Shown: positions 45,655 to 55,783 of the stretch, one piece after another
Layout of the letters: each line of letters begins with the position of its first letter
Position numbering within the stretch: the first letter of the stretch is position 1
Assembly (NCBI GenBank): GCA_964035575.1
Contig: OZ037930.1
Span: forward strand, 930,001 to 994,000
Direction: 5' to 3'
Source of the DNA: Rhynchopus sp. YZ270_cl-10
Taxonomy: Eukaryota > Euglenozoa > Diplonemea > Diplonemida > Diplonemidae
Length of the DNA: 64,000 nt
Notes under the pieces: model-generated
The model's input: only the letters and a program-made list of their open reading frames with translations
Databases searched by the model: none
What the model was told of the DNA's origin: nothing
Made by a program: the position numbers and the translations under genes

Positions 45655-45945
45655 GAGGCTTTTACCCCCCAATTCCCCCTCCCCAAAAAAAAAAAATGAC
45701 TGTCTCCAGAGCCCCTTCACCCTCCTCATCCTCACCTCTCTTTGCTCTAGCATGCCCTCTGCAACACTCCTGGTCAACAACACACCGCAGCTCTGCAACA
45801 CAGAAACTTTTACCCCCAATTCCCCCCTTCCCCCATTTCCCCCCCTCTAAAAAAAAAAATGACTGTCTCCAGAGCCCCTTCACCCTCCTCATCCTCACCT
45901 CTCCGCTCTATGTCCTCTGCAATACTCCTTCGTTCAACCCAGCTC
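45655..45945 (+). repeat. Direct tandem duplication of about 150 bp
   Basis: CCCCAATTCCCCCTCCCC, a poly-A run and ATGACTGTCTCCAGAGCC followed by CACCCTCCTCATCCTCACCTC occur twice in a row (second start about 45812). A third, partial CGCAGCTCTGC block precedes them at about 45640. Confidence 0.8.
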
Positions 45946-46611
45946 TACTCTGTGACACATCTCCGTCCACCCCCCTATCTCCACCCCTGGGTAAGGGTAA
46001 CAAATACGTGACCTACTGCCGCCATCTACGAATGCGTGCATTGATTTTAATCTTTTGTCCCCCCGCTCTCCTCACCACAAACCCACCTCCCTCTCCTACT
46101 CCGCTCATCCCACCATCTGACGGTGCCGTAATCAACCTTCCCTTGCTCACCAAGAACGACGTACAGTACGACGTAGAAGGGGTGTTGTTATGCAAGAGAA
46201 GAGATGGCGACCGTTATGCAGAAAGGGAAAACATATCCGATCTCTCAACACCCCCCCCCTCTCCCCCCCTCCCCTTCCCCCTCAACCTTCACACCACTCA
46301 ACACAAAGGGCCATGCTCTGCGCAAGAATTACCCTCACCAGGGTATCTACCACGCAACACAACGGAATGTCTATGCCCTCCAGCAGGCGTTACCTCTCTC
46401 TCTCCCTCCCTCTCGAGGGAAGGGATGGGCCACGCCAGTCCATACCCCCCCTATGTGGTAGCGTGCCCCTCTTCTCAGAAAGCTGTATAGAAGAGACCGC
46501 ATGCCAGATATGTTTGCATGGATCAATGAGAGGAAGGATACGGCACAACCTAGGCACGGCTTGAAGCGCTCGTCATTACTCCATTCCCCGACCCCCACCC
46601 CCCGTCATCCG

Positions 46612-46770
46612 TCACCCAAAGAATGTCTCATTTCGTCGTCCCCTCTGAAAGCTGTCTTCAGCAAACCCCACTGCAGTTGCCACCTTCCGTCGCAGGTCCT
46701 TCGCTGTGTCATCCGCATCCGTATAGATGATTGAAGTCTGATCATGAAATCCCTTGATGTTGAGTTCCAT
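46612..46770 (-). pseudogene. Truncated copy of the ubiquitin-like/LRR protein gene start
   Basis: A 52-codon frame from ATG 46770. About 38 residues match the N-terminus of the LRR protein at 51506-53056 (shared DDTAKDLRRKVATAVGFAED). The homology ends at about 46653 and the frame then reads a short unrelated tail to a stop. The upstream flank, including the candidate leader acceptor CCACAACAG, is also duplicated (46653-46959 against 52939-53246). The whole LRR array is missing. It could still be transcribed, but the product would be half a ubiquitin-like domain. Confidence 0.8.
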
Positions 46771-46959
46771 TGGTTTTGTGTGTTTTCTGTTGTGGGAGTG
46801 GTGGAGGATCAGTGGCAAGGCGACAAACCACCTTGGCAGTTCATCTTCACGGGAGACACAAATCGTATGCATCCCCGGAAAGTGACAAGAAGTACGGCTT
46901 CGGCACACACCTCATTATTCAAATAAGAGTGTGGCAGAAAAGAGGACAAATCAGCGGAC
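46653..46959. repeat. Segmental duplication of the LRR gene 5' region
   Basis: About 307 bases, roughly 90 percent identical by eye to 52939-53246 in the same orientation. It covers the first 39 codons, the leader and about 190 bases upstream. The breakpoint on the upstream side is at CAAATCAGCGGA in both copies. Confidence 0.85.
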
Positions 46960-47120
46960 CATTTTATCGAGAGGTTCTGTCTGGTCAGGCCTTTTGCCGC
47001 CAAAGGCCTTGTGTTTCATGAAAACACCAAAACGAAACTGATGAGATGGAGACTAAGCAGTGTTCAAGTGTGAGTAGCAAAAGAGAGGGGGTGCTGTTAC
47101 TTTCGTGACACATAACGTAC
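46960..47120. other. Spacer before the CAGGG element
   Basis: Unique-looking DNA between the duplicated 5' region and the element at 47121. No gene seen. Confidence 0.5.
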
Positions 47121-48001
47121 CAGGGTTGCCCCTTGTTCTCGGAAAAAACAGCAAAATTCTGGATTTATGTTCCCGTTTTTTTCCTTTTTTTGGGTGGGGT
47201 TTTTTGCCCTTTTTCGGGCTTTCCGAGCTCTACCCTCACTGTAGTGGGGTCATTTCGAGAAAATGGACAAGTTCTTGATTGATACAAATTTTGGTTACGA
47301 CCACTAGTGCGTTGCTCACAATGCTAAATGAGTGTTAGAACTGTGATTCTGGGCCCACTTTAACCGCCCCTCGAAATTCAAAAGGGGTCCCAAACCCGGG
47401 CGCGCTACACGCGCGCGGAACTTTTTGCAGCTTTGGTCTAGTTGCATTTTGGCTGCAAAATGCAAGGGGATCCCCAAAGACGTTGGGAATATTATTTGGA
47501 TGGGGCAGTGATTTTGTACCGGCATACGCTCCCTCGTGGTAACCGTGTGCATGCCAATGAAGTGCTCTCTGGGGTTCGATCCGTGGAACCAGTGCTTCCG
47601 CCGATGAATGGTGAGGCGTTTGCACTTCTCTTTTTGCGGAGCAAAAAATAATATAAATGGCGCCGCAGGCAAAATTTTTTGGGTACGGTGTAAAAATCTA
47701 GCTTCCAACGAACCCTTTTTTTGCAGAGCAAAAAATGAAAAATGGCGCCGCAGGCAAAAAAAATTGGGGATACAGCCCTGGATGGTGCAGGATTTTGGTG
47801 TCAATTTTTTTTTTTCTTGCCCCCTGAAAACTCTTGCTTTTGAGAGTTTCGACCATTTCACCACACTGGTGGTGTGTCACCTACAGTGAAACCCACCAGA
47901 AACCACAAAAAAGCCCCCCAAGGAAAAAAGGAAAAAAAAAAAGGAAAAAAAAACTAAAATCCAGAATTTCATGTTCTCGGTCCCACTTAGGAACTTCCCT
48001 G
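47121..48001. mobile_element. hAT-like element, 0.9 kb family (copy 1)
   Basis: 881 bp, near-identical along its length to 58695-59578 in the same orientation. Left end CAGGGTTGCCCCTTG, right end inverted CAGGGAAGTTCCTAAG. Both continue into a shared AATTCTGGATTT/AAATTCTGGATTT block about 35 bases in. The flanks (TAACGTAC left, CTGCTGAC right) do not match, so the target duplication has been lost or the copy was rearranged; a second TAACGTAC does occur at about 48229. GCGCCGCAGGC motifs occur twice inside. No transposase frame is present. Confidence 0.8.
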
Positions 48002-48531
48002 CTGCTGACCCACTTTTTTTTTTTTTTAGTACAGGAAGTGGGTCAGCCAGGGTATTAGTTAGCTTTTTTTTTTCCGGCCAAATTCTGGTTTCTGGTTTTT
48101 TCCCTCCCCCAGCAGGAATCGCTATTTTTTCTTGTGGTCTGCCAACAAAAAGGGTCAACAAAAAACTTTCCGCGCTCCGCACGAAAAGGTCCGTTCATTT
48201 CGCGCCAAAACGTGATGACGTGGGATGGTAACGTACATCAAGAACCGAACTAACCTGCACTGGGCTCTCTCTAGCAAACAAAACCTTCCCTAGTACAAGA
48301 AGAAACGGCGGTCATGGCATCAAAACTGTTCTGGCGAAGCCACGGTACGCAACATTTCAAAAATTGTAATATAAAATTGAACATTTTTACAGCCAAACTA
48401 TGTCATAGTAGGGCTACTGTTCATAATTTTTGGCTGCGCCACAGGCGCAGCCACGGTACGCTACTTTTTTATGATCGTCGATCCCTTATTCTCGCTCGAT
48501 ATGAGGAGGTTGGGCTGCTGGGGGGGGGTTA

Positions 48532-49568
48532 GGGGGGTCAGTGGCGTCTAAATCCCTGTACAAATACTGTCACAAACCCATTTTTTTGAAATTTAGGTGA
48601 AGAAATCCACCAAAAAGGTCGTACCTGGCCGCAAATCGCCCTGGGGTCACCCAAATATCCCATTAAACCACCTGACAACCTCTACAGAGACTTTCCTGAT
48701 TAAAAAAAATCGGTTTTTTGTGAAAAAAAGGCCAAAAATGCGTAACGCTCGCGTAACGCTATTGGGTCAATTTTCAACACTTTTCAAAAAAAATATTTGA
48801 GGAGACATTAGGCCTTCTAAGCACCCGAAAACCACCTCGGTCCACATCCGGTGGGGTCCCAGGGTGGAAATGTATGGTTTTTGCAGCTTTTAGGGGTCCT
48901 GTGTGGGCCCCAGATGTATTCTGTAGTGTCTGAAACACTTAAAAAAGCAGTACTGCCCTCACTTCTTAGCATGTTTACACACATAAAAACCCCAAAAAAA
49001 ATTGTCCACAGCTTCACAGAAGTCCCCAAAACCACTCGAAAGTGATTGCCGGACCCCACTGGGGGTGGAAAAAATTGTTTTCAGATGGTTTTGCCCATTT
49101 TGGTGACCTCTGGCTCGAAACCTCTCCGATGTCACACTTCTGTCACACTTCTTCCTCCCGGCTAAAATGTGGTTTTTGTGTATAAAAAAAATTCAAAATT
49201 TTCAGCAAAGACATGAAAAAAACTGGACTTTTGGCTCCAAAACCCCACGGAAATCACTCCGTGCACACATATGACTGGAAAAAACCACTTTTCCTCTTGT
49301 TTTGGGCTATTTCAAAATTTTGAATTTTTTGATAAATCGCCTTGTATCAAATCCCCTCTGAAAAGGGGGAATTTGGGTGAAAACGCGACAAAAAGTGTCG
49401 AAAAATCGAGAAAAAAAGTGCCAAAAAGTGCCAAAAAGGCACCAAAACGTAAGAAATAGTCCCACAAATGTGTTTTCTGGGGTGGTTTTGTGTTTTCGGA
49501 TATTTTTTTTACACTTTTTCATGATTTTTTGGGGGGTGTGACAGAAAAAAGGGTCTCACTGCTCCCCC
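48532..49568. mobile_element. TA-flanked element, poly-G border (nested)
   Basis: Left TA (48530-48531) then GGGGGGTCAGTGGCG; right end inverted GGGGGAGCAGTGAGACC then TA (49569-49570). About 1.04 kb with no gene. The GGGG.GTCAGTG terminus resembles GGGGAGGGTCACTG at 41088 and GGGGGTCGCATTG at 49828, suggesting one superfamily. Confidence 0.55.
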
Positions 49569-49570
49569 TA

Positions 49571-49811
49571 TGCATAGTGTGCAGACGAACAAAATGTTCG
49601 TCGATGTTCGTCGTGGGGGGGAAAAAAAAAATTGTTCGTCGATGTTCGTCGTTGTTCGTCGATGTTCGTCGTTGTTCGTCGTGGGTTGCCCTTGTGGCAG
49701 GGACCTGTTCGTCGATGTTCGTCGATGTTCGTCGACGAACATCGACGAACAAAACCGACGAACATTTTGTTCGTCGACGAACCAAAAATGTTCGTCTGCA
49801 CACTATGCCTA
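49571..49811. repeat. TTCGTCGA-repeat palindrome
   Basis: Arms GCATAGTGTGCAGACGAAC and, inverted, GCATAGTGTGCAGACGAAC enclose many ATGTTCGTCG units, first on one strand then as CGACGAACAT on the other. Nearly the whole 240 bases can fold back. Translated frames here (repeated FVDVRRC) are artefacts of the unit. Confidence 0.85.
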
Positions 49812-49827
49812 TGGGGGGGGGGGGTTA

Positions 49828-51196
49828 GGGGGTCGCATTGTCCTCACAAAAAGTGAAATAAAAATTTTTTGTGACATAGATACTCGTTTCCCGTGGAAAA
49901 CTAGACACATACCCACCCCAAAAATGTTCGGAGGATCCAATGAAACCATTTTTTTACACTTTGGTGGGCTCAGAAATACCCAAAATGGGGAAAATTAGTG
50001 AAAAATGGACATTTACCCCAAAATGGGCAAAAGTGGTTTTTTAGCAAAAAAATTGATTTTTTTGGATTACCAGAGGTCTATTTGGGTGACTCTCTGGTGC
50101 AAATCGGGTCCCAGGGGTCCTGTGGACCTGATTTCAACGACCAACAGACTTCTAGACCACTTACAAATGATTTTTTTTGAATTTTGGAGTCAAAAAAAGT
50201 GCCTGTCCAGTGCTTGTCCGGTGCCTGTCCTCTCCGTGACTTTGCCCATGACCATCACATAAAGTAGGGTATGGTACAAATTTGGGTACATACCCCCCCA
50301 AAAAATGGTCCGCGGACCCAACGGAACCGGTTTTTTACCCTTTGGAGGACTTAGAAGCACCAGAAATGGGGAAAAGGAGTGAAAATTTGCCCTCCCCCCC
50401 AGAGAGGGGTAGGGGCGGTTGTGGGCTAAAAAATGCCAAATTAGGGCTGCCAGAGGCCTCTTGGGGCCACTCTCCTGTGGAAATCGTACTCCTGGGGGTC
50501 CTGTGGGCCTGGTTTCGACGAGCTGCACCCTTTTGGACCCTTCGAACCGATCTTGGTTTGAAATATTGAGTCGAATATGACCCGCTGAGCCCGTCTGTAT
50601 GCGTGTAAAACACCCCCCTCCCCCCTCCCCCCTCACTGCCCAACTTCTCCTCCTCTGTCAAGCGTAACAAATATAAAACGACCTCCCCCTTACAAAAAGC
50701 GTCTGGGAATGCTGCCGAGTTCGTGAGGAGGTTCGTGGATGGGGAGCGGATCAAGGGCGTATGCATGGCGTGTTCTGATGAAGTGATTCAGTTGCGCAGC
50801 AACATGTACGGCTGTGGGGGGAGGCAGAAAATGCCAAATTAGGGACGCCAGAGGCCTCTTGGGGTCACTCTCCGGTGTAAATCGTACTCCTGGGGGTCCT
50901 GTGGGCCTGATTTCGACGAGCTGCACCCTTTTGGACCCTTCGAACCGATCTTGGTTTGAATTATTTAGTCAAATATGTCAAATTCCTCCAATCATAGGCT
51001 GTATACAGTACAAAAACATGAAAACACCAATAACAACGCATTTTTTTTCGTTTTTTCACGTTTTTTGTCGCAAAACCCCCCAAAAACCCCCGGAAACCCA
51101 TTTTTGGGGTGGCACAGGGTGTGGGTCACCACTGAAATGGCCCACCGGTGAAAAAATAATAAAAATTACATAAAAACGTTAGCCAATGCGACCCTC
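49828..51196. mobile_element. TA-flanked element with GGGGGTCGCATTG ends (nested)
   Basis: TA (49826-49827), left end GGGGGTCGCATTGTCC, right end inverted GAGGGTCGCATTGGC, TA (51197-51198); about 1.37 kb. The inside contains three diverged copies of a block with CCAGAGG.CTCTTGGGG...GTCCTGTGGGCCTG (about 50085-50170, 50435-50580 and 50845-50975). No gene is seen. Confidence 0.65.
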
Positions 51197-51505
51197 TAGG
51201 GGGGGGGGGTGGGTGGGAACCGAACTTCCTTCGGGCCCCTGGCCAAAAAAAAAAATTTTTTTTTTGAAAAATCCCGAATCTCACTTTTTTTTTTTTTTTT
51301 GAATAACCAGAATTGGGGAATTCTGGTTTTCAAAACCAGAATTTGTACGGTAACTAATACCCTGGGGTCAGCTGACCCGCTGACCCAGCCCAGCTAGTCC
51401 CCTGTTCTTCGATACAAACCTACCTGTGGACCCACCGACCCCACCCCACATCCCACCCACTGCAATAAAACGGAAGAAGAGGCTGCCTTAAAACCCGATA
51501 CCCTT

Positions 51506-53056
51506 CTATCCGTCCGCACTCTCACGATCTATCAATGCTGGGAAGTCGTATGATTCGTCTCCTAAAGAAGTACAACCTTCAAGAAACCCGTCCCCTATTT
51601 GTGTCACACCACTTAGTCCTGCAACGTCGATGGAGGTTAACGACGTGCAATAGGATAAGAAGTAGTTCCCAAGGCTTGTGACACTTCCTAATCCTGCAAA
51701 GTTGATGGAGGTTAACGACGTGCAACCGTATAAGTAGTAGTCCCCAAGGCTTGTTACACTGCCCAATCCTGCAAAGTCGATTGAAGTCAACGACGTGCAA
51801 CGACGTAAAAAGCCGTCCCCAAGGCTTGTGACACTTCCTAATCCTGCAAAGTCGACTGAGGTTAACGCCGTACAACCATATAAGTAGTAGTCCCCAAGTT
51901 TTGTTATAGTGCCCAATCCTGCAAAGTCTATTGAAGTCAACGACGTGCAACCACGTAAGAAGCCGTCCCCAACGCTTGTGACACTTCCTAATCCTGCAAA
52001 GTCGATTGAGGTTACCGACATGCAACCACGTAAGAAGTCGTCCCCAAGGCCTGCGGCAGTGCCCAGTCCTGCAAAGTCGATTGAGGTTAACATCATGCAA
52101 TCTGATAAGAAGCCATCCCCAAGGCTTGTAACACTGCTGAAGCCTGCAAAGTCGATTGAGGTTAACGACGTGCAACCACGTAAGAAGCCGTCCCCAAGCC
52201 TTGTAACACTGCCCAATCCTGCAAAGTCGATCGAAGTTAACGCCGTGCAATCTGATAAGAAGTAGTTACCAAGGCTTGTGACACTGCTCAATCCTGCAAA
52301 GTCGACTGAAGTTAACGCCGTGCAATCTGATAAGAAGCCGCGCCCAAGGCTTGTAACACTACCCAATCCTGCAAAATCGATTGAAGTCAACGCCGTGCAA
52401 CCTGATAAGAAGCAGTACCCAAGGCTTGTGATACTGCTTAACCCTGCAAAGTCGATTGAAGTTAACGACGTGCAACCTGATAAGAAGTCGCCCCCTAGGT
52501 TTGCGACACTGCGCAATTCTGCAAAGTCAAAAGTGCGCAATGACATGCACTCGAACAGGAAGTACCGACCTATTTTCGTGACGTTGCGCAACCCAGACAA
52601 GTTAATTGATTCCAGTGAGGAACACTCAGATAAGAAGTGGACATCAATCGCAGTAATAGCCAACGGGGTACTCAGATCAAGGCTACGTAAATTAGTTCTT
52701 GACAGGAACCTGGGCGGAATCGTAGTTACAACTTCTGCCTGCAGAAACAACTGCGCTACCTTGGGGTCTGTGATTTTCTTGAGCCTCTTTAGTGTGAGTT
52801 TTCTCTCACCCAATACACGAAGAGCTGCAATGGCTTCTTGCTTCTTCGTCTGCGTGAGGATCACTGTGTCGCCAGCACTCAGCGCTGTGATGTTGATGTC
52901 CTCTCCTTCGCCGTTCCCTCCGAAGTCCATGTGAAATATGTCTTCAGCAAACCCCACTGCAGTTGCCACCTTCCGCCGCAGGTCCTTCGCTGTGTCATCC
53001 ACATCCACATCGACGACGTACGTATTACCATCAAATCCCTCGATGTTGAGTTCCAT
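51506..53056 (-). CDS. Ubiquitin-like domain + BspA-type leucine-rich repeat protein
   Basis: A 516-residue intron-free protein. Residues 1-73 look like a ubiquitin fold (MELNIEGFDG...VDDTAKDLRRKVATAVG...LSAGDTVILTQ). A short helical linker follows, then from about residue 128 some 15 tandem repeats of 25 residues. Their consensus is LTSIDFAGLGSVTSLGDGFLSGCT, given here as two parts: LTSIDFAGLGSV and TSLGDGFLSGCT. This is the LRR_5/BspA pattern seen in surface and cytosolic proteins of many protists and bacteria. The repeats are 75-bp near-identical DNA units, so copy number is likely to vary. There is no signal peptide, so an intracellular ubiquitin-like role is possible. A candidate leader acceptor CCACAACAG lies about 18 bases upstream. 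A truncated duplicate lies at 46612. Confidence 0.88.
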   Translation of the reverse strand: MELNIEGFDGNTYVVDVDVDDTAKDLRRKVATAVGFAEDIFHMDFGGNGEGEDINITALSAGDTVILTQTKKQEAIAALRVLGERKLTLKRLKKITDPKVAQLFLQAEVVTTIPPRFLSRTNLRSLDLSTPLAITAIDVHFLSECSSLESINLSGLRNVTKIGRYFLFECMSLRTFDFAELRSVANLGGDFLSGCTSLTSIDFAGLSSITSLGYCFLSGCTALTSIDFAGLGSVTSLGRGFLSDCTALTSVDFAGLSSVTSLGNYFLSDCTALTSIDFAGLGSVTRLGDGFLRGCTSLTSIDFAGFSSVTSLGDGFLSDCMMLTSIDFAGLGTAAGLGDDFLRGCMSVTSIDFAGLGSVTSVGDGFLRGCTSLTSIDFAGLGTITKLGDYYLYGCTALTSVDFAGLGSVTSLGDGFLRRCTSLTSIDFAGLGSVTSLGDYYLYGCTSLTSINFAGLGSVTSLGNYFLSYCTSLTSIDVAGLSGVTQIGDGFLEGCTSLGDESYDFPALIDRESADG

Positions 53057-54262
53057 TTGTGGTTTGCGTGTTTTCTGTTGTGGGAGTGGTGGAGGATCAG
53101 TGGCAAGGCGACAAACCACCTTGGCAGTTTATCTTCACGGGAGAACAAATCGTATGCATCCCCGGAAAGTGACGAGAAGTACGGCTTCGGCACACACCTC
53201 ATTATTCAAATAAGAGTGTGGCAGAAAAGAGGACAAATCAGCGGACATAAAAAACGTATGGTTGGCGGAGGGTGGGGAAGATGGTTGCTTTTGTTTTGCC
53301 TTGCAATGTCTGTATGATAAAAATAGGGGGGAAAGGTTGCAATAAAAACGTCATTTGTTAAAGAGCATGTATTCAGTTCAGTTTAAATTACGGTGTTTTG
53401 TATAAAAAAAAAATGCCTTCGTGCTCGAAAGAACTACACCGTGCGGTAGTCAGGTGAGTGACAACCGGAATGACAGAACTCCCCGGGAAGCACCAGGCAA
53501 TCAATAAATTGACAGCATACGTAAGAAATAAGAAAAATAAGCGAAAGTGAGTGACAGAACACTTTTGTGTAGAGAAAAAGGTTTATTGCAAAAACCTAAG
53601 TCTTGCGTGCTTAGTCACCTTGTTAAAAAGGGGAGAATTTGCAAAATGAGAAGGGGGGGGGAAAAAGCGGCAGGCGGTCTTGAACAGAAAAGGTATTTGT
53701 TGGAAAATTTTAATAAAAACTATTGTTCACCTTCAGAAAAGTCGCTTTCTTTTGATTCCTGATTTCTGAGTGCCCACGGTCAACAACATCGTGCACACTC
53801 AGAAAACTCTCATCAAGAAAACGACTTTTCTAGTCGGTACAAATAGCTATTATTTATTCCCCAAAATGAAGAGCCTCAAGCCAAACTGACGTGTTCCTGG
53901 TGAAGTGAAAACAGTTATCACGTCTACACAGTAAGGCTGCACAGGGTTCGGAGTAGCACACAGCTCAGGTGGAGGGGTCATCAACCGAGTGATAGGGTAC
54001 ATCAATGGAAACGGTGGCAAATAGAAGAGAGAGAAAGGGAGTAAACTGCGCAACATGACTTACACGGATGATGTCCGTTACCCAACGGAAAGAACTGCAC
54101 ACACACACACAAAAGGAGAAAAAAATAGTATGATGCTAAGAAGTACACCTAGCTATGCTAACGCGTCTGAGTTGATCCTGGAGGCAGGCACCACAAATAG
54201 GAGGGATAATATTGTCTTGGGGAGACGCTGGTATAGTCGGTGGCTGCCATAGAGCGTGTCTG
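53057..54262. other. Intergenic: D repeat
   Basis: Contains the duplicated LRR 5' flank (to 53246), a short CAATCAATAAATTGA block (about 53500) and a D repeat (53580-53625). No gene is supported. Confidence 0.6.
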
Positions 54263-55783
54263 TCACTCCCCTCTCTTCACCTTCTTCAGCGTGAACTCAC
54301 CCTCAATGTAAGGAAAGCGTGGGACGTACACCGGGGCGGACTCCTCTGTGATCTTCCAGGAGTACGCAAGCATCTGCTTGAAGAAGATCTTACCCACAGT
54401 CACTGCAAGGCCTTTGCCGGGACACCAGTGGTCCATTTCGCCGTTGTCTTCGTCATCAACCGCAAAGTCTGCAAACCCTGTGAACTTCTCTTTATACTCC
54501 TTAAGGGAACGTACACGGAACTTCGCGTGGTCTGCCCCCCAGACATTCGGGTCTTTGTCTGCCATGCAGACATTTAACAGAGTGCGTGTGCGGTTTGCTG
54601 ACCCAGGCGGGCCGCTCCAATATGGAAACGCAGCAACCGGCGAAAAGAACCGGATTGACTCATAAAAGAACTCTGCTGCAGCTTCGCTTTGCAGTGCAAA
54701 GGTCTGTGGAAAGATGTCACCGTGCTGCGTCGTGTCAGCGTGGAGTACGTACAACCCTGCCTTGAGCCCATGAGGCAACGCCAACCCACCTGCAGCAAGG
54801 AACATATCCAGAAAAGACCGTCCCAGCTGCTGGTAGCAGTCTGCTGTGGGCGAACAGTCACGTTGTGCGAGCTCGACACCATAATGCTTCATGGCCATGT
54901 TGCGGTAGTGTTCTACGTAGGCGGAGAGCTTCGAGAGGGTCTTCGCGAGGAGCATACGCGCTGCAAAGCGTGGCAGCATCTGCGCAGGGATCTGTGAGTC
55001 AACAAAGGAGTCCTGAATAGCTGTGAACTCGTTGTGGTCGAAGGGGTACACCTCTCCAGGGAAGAGGATCTCGTGAAGAATGATCTGGACCAATGCGCCT
55101 AGGTCTTCTTTGACTTTGAGATGCGTCCTTTCTGCGAGGTAGTCTGCCACCATTGTCTGGACACGTGCCGCGCAGGATGCATCGCAATAGAGCATGCGTG
55201 TCAGAAGTGGACGAAGTGCTGCCTTTTGTGAAGGTGTCATGGCCAGGCCTACGGCCTTGGGCTCCACGTCGTCCCAGAAGAGATCACTGCACTGAAGCAT
55301 GCCTAGTTCGTTTCCACGCCAGATCTCCCCATTGCGTTGACGTCGTGCCACAGTGCGCAGCTCTGCCGACACCACAGCGTGTGTGCTGTACCCGACTGTG
55401 CCGGTGCCCAGGACGTTCTCTCGCTCCTCACACCCCGTCCAAGACCCGTTCAGCTGCTCCTCCCACCCATCAGGGTACCGTGCAATGTCGACCCCCTGCT
55501 GAGGGTACGCAGGGCGTGTCTTGCAGAGCCCTCGTATCATGCCGTGGTCGATGATCTCCTTCATGTCCATGAGGTATGCGAGGGTGACGTCGCCGATGTG
55601 CACCTCCCCTGCGCATTGGTGTGTGCAGTGTGCTGCGGCACGGCCGTCGGTGGTGAGGCGGCACCGTGCAAAGCAGGCAGCGTTGAGGTAGTACGCACAC
55701 AGCGCTGCGAGGAGCACTGCAAAGGGCCATACGGGCACAACACTGTGGTGGTGGTGGTGGGTGCTGCGACGGATCCTGCACAT
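54263..55783 (-). CDS. Membrane-anchored P450-like heme protein, CYP74-related
   Basis: 506 residues, no introns. A His run is followed by one N-terminal membrane segment (about 16-38), then a lumenal- or cytosolic-facing domain. The K-helix ExxR is E375-S-I-R378. The putative heme-thiolate cysteine is C454 in HWCPGKGLAVTVGKIF. The I-helix region FLAAGGLALPHGL recalls the FNAFGG...P of CYP74 enzymes (allene oxide synthase, hydroperoxide lyase) rather than the AGxDT of monooxygenases. The full P450 FxxGxRxC loop is not kept, which also fits the CYP74 group. Such enzymes rearrange fatty-acid hydroperoxides without oxygen or reductase. The substrate here is unknown, and a divergent ordinary P450 is the alternative. 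A CCCCTTAG acceptor lies about 14 bases before the ATG (mRNA from about 55798). Confidence 0.8.
   Translation of the reverse strand: MCRIRRSTHHHHHSVVPVWPFAVLLAALCAYYLNAACFARCRLTTDGRAAAHCTHQCAGEVHIGDVTLAYLMDMKEIIDHGMIRGLCKTRPAYPQQGVDIARYPDGWEEQLNGSWTGCEERENVLGTGTVGYSTHAVVSAELRTVARRQRNGEIWRGNELGMLQCSDLFWDDVEPKAVGLAMTPSQKAALRPLLTRMLYCDASCAARVQTMVADYLAERTHLKVKEDLGALVQIILHEILFPGEVYPFDHNEFTAIQDSFVDSQIPAQMLPRFAARMLLAKTLSKLSAYVEHYRNMAMKHYGVELAQRDCSPTADCYQQLGRSFLDMFLAAGGLALPHGLKAGLYVLHADTTQHGDIFPQTFALQSEAAAEFFYESIRFFSPVAAFPYWSGPPGSANRTRTLLNVCMADKDPNVWGADHAKFRVRSLKEYKEKFTGFADFAVDDEDNGEMDHWCPGKGLAVTVGKIFFKQMLAYSWKITEESAPVYVPRFPYIEGEFTLKKVKRGE

Larger units (their letters stand above)
44428..46611. other. 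Intergenic: A repeats, tandem duplication, K repeat, pyrimidine-rich DNA
   Basis: Two long A copies (44489-44622 and 44743-44895), a pyrimidine-rich region with a direct tandem duplication (45655-45945) and a K block (46308-46365). A plus-strand frame across 45576-46490 is open only because the DNA is C/T-rich. Confidence 0.6.
48048..51364. mobile_element. Composite 3.3 kb hAT-like element with perfect 8-bp target duplication
   Basis: Ends CAGGGTATTAGTTAGC and, inverted, CAGGGTATTAGTTACC, each followed within about 25 bases by AAATTCTGGTTT. GGGTCAGC flanks both sides exactly (48040-48047 and 51365-51372). The interior carries no transposase. It contains a tract (48335-48470) shared with the element at 3195, two TA-flanked elements (48532-49568 and 49828-51196) and a GTTCGTCGA palindrome (49571-49811). 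The whole therefore reads as nested insertions captured between one pair of hAT-like ends. Confidence 0.85.

Noticed and set aside
45576-46490. Long plus-strand frame of 304 codons
   Set aside because: The DNA is C/T-rich and tandemly duplicated, so stops are rare. The translation is Pro/Ser/Leu low complexity with no domain, and it opposes the direction of all genes.
47570-47590. tRNA B-box-like GGTTCGATCC
   Set aside because: It lies inside the 0.9 kb transposon-like element and no cloverleaf can be drawn around it.
49519-49998. Overlapping frames with repeated FVDVRRCSS-type peptides
   Set aside because: They are translations of the TTCGTCGA palindrome in all frames on both strands.
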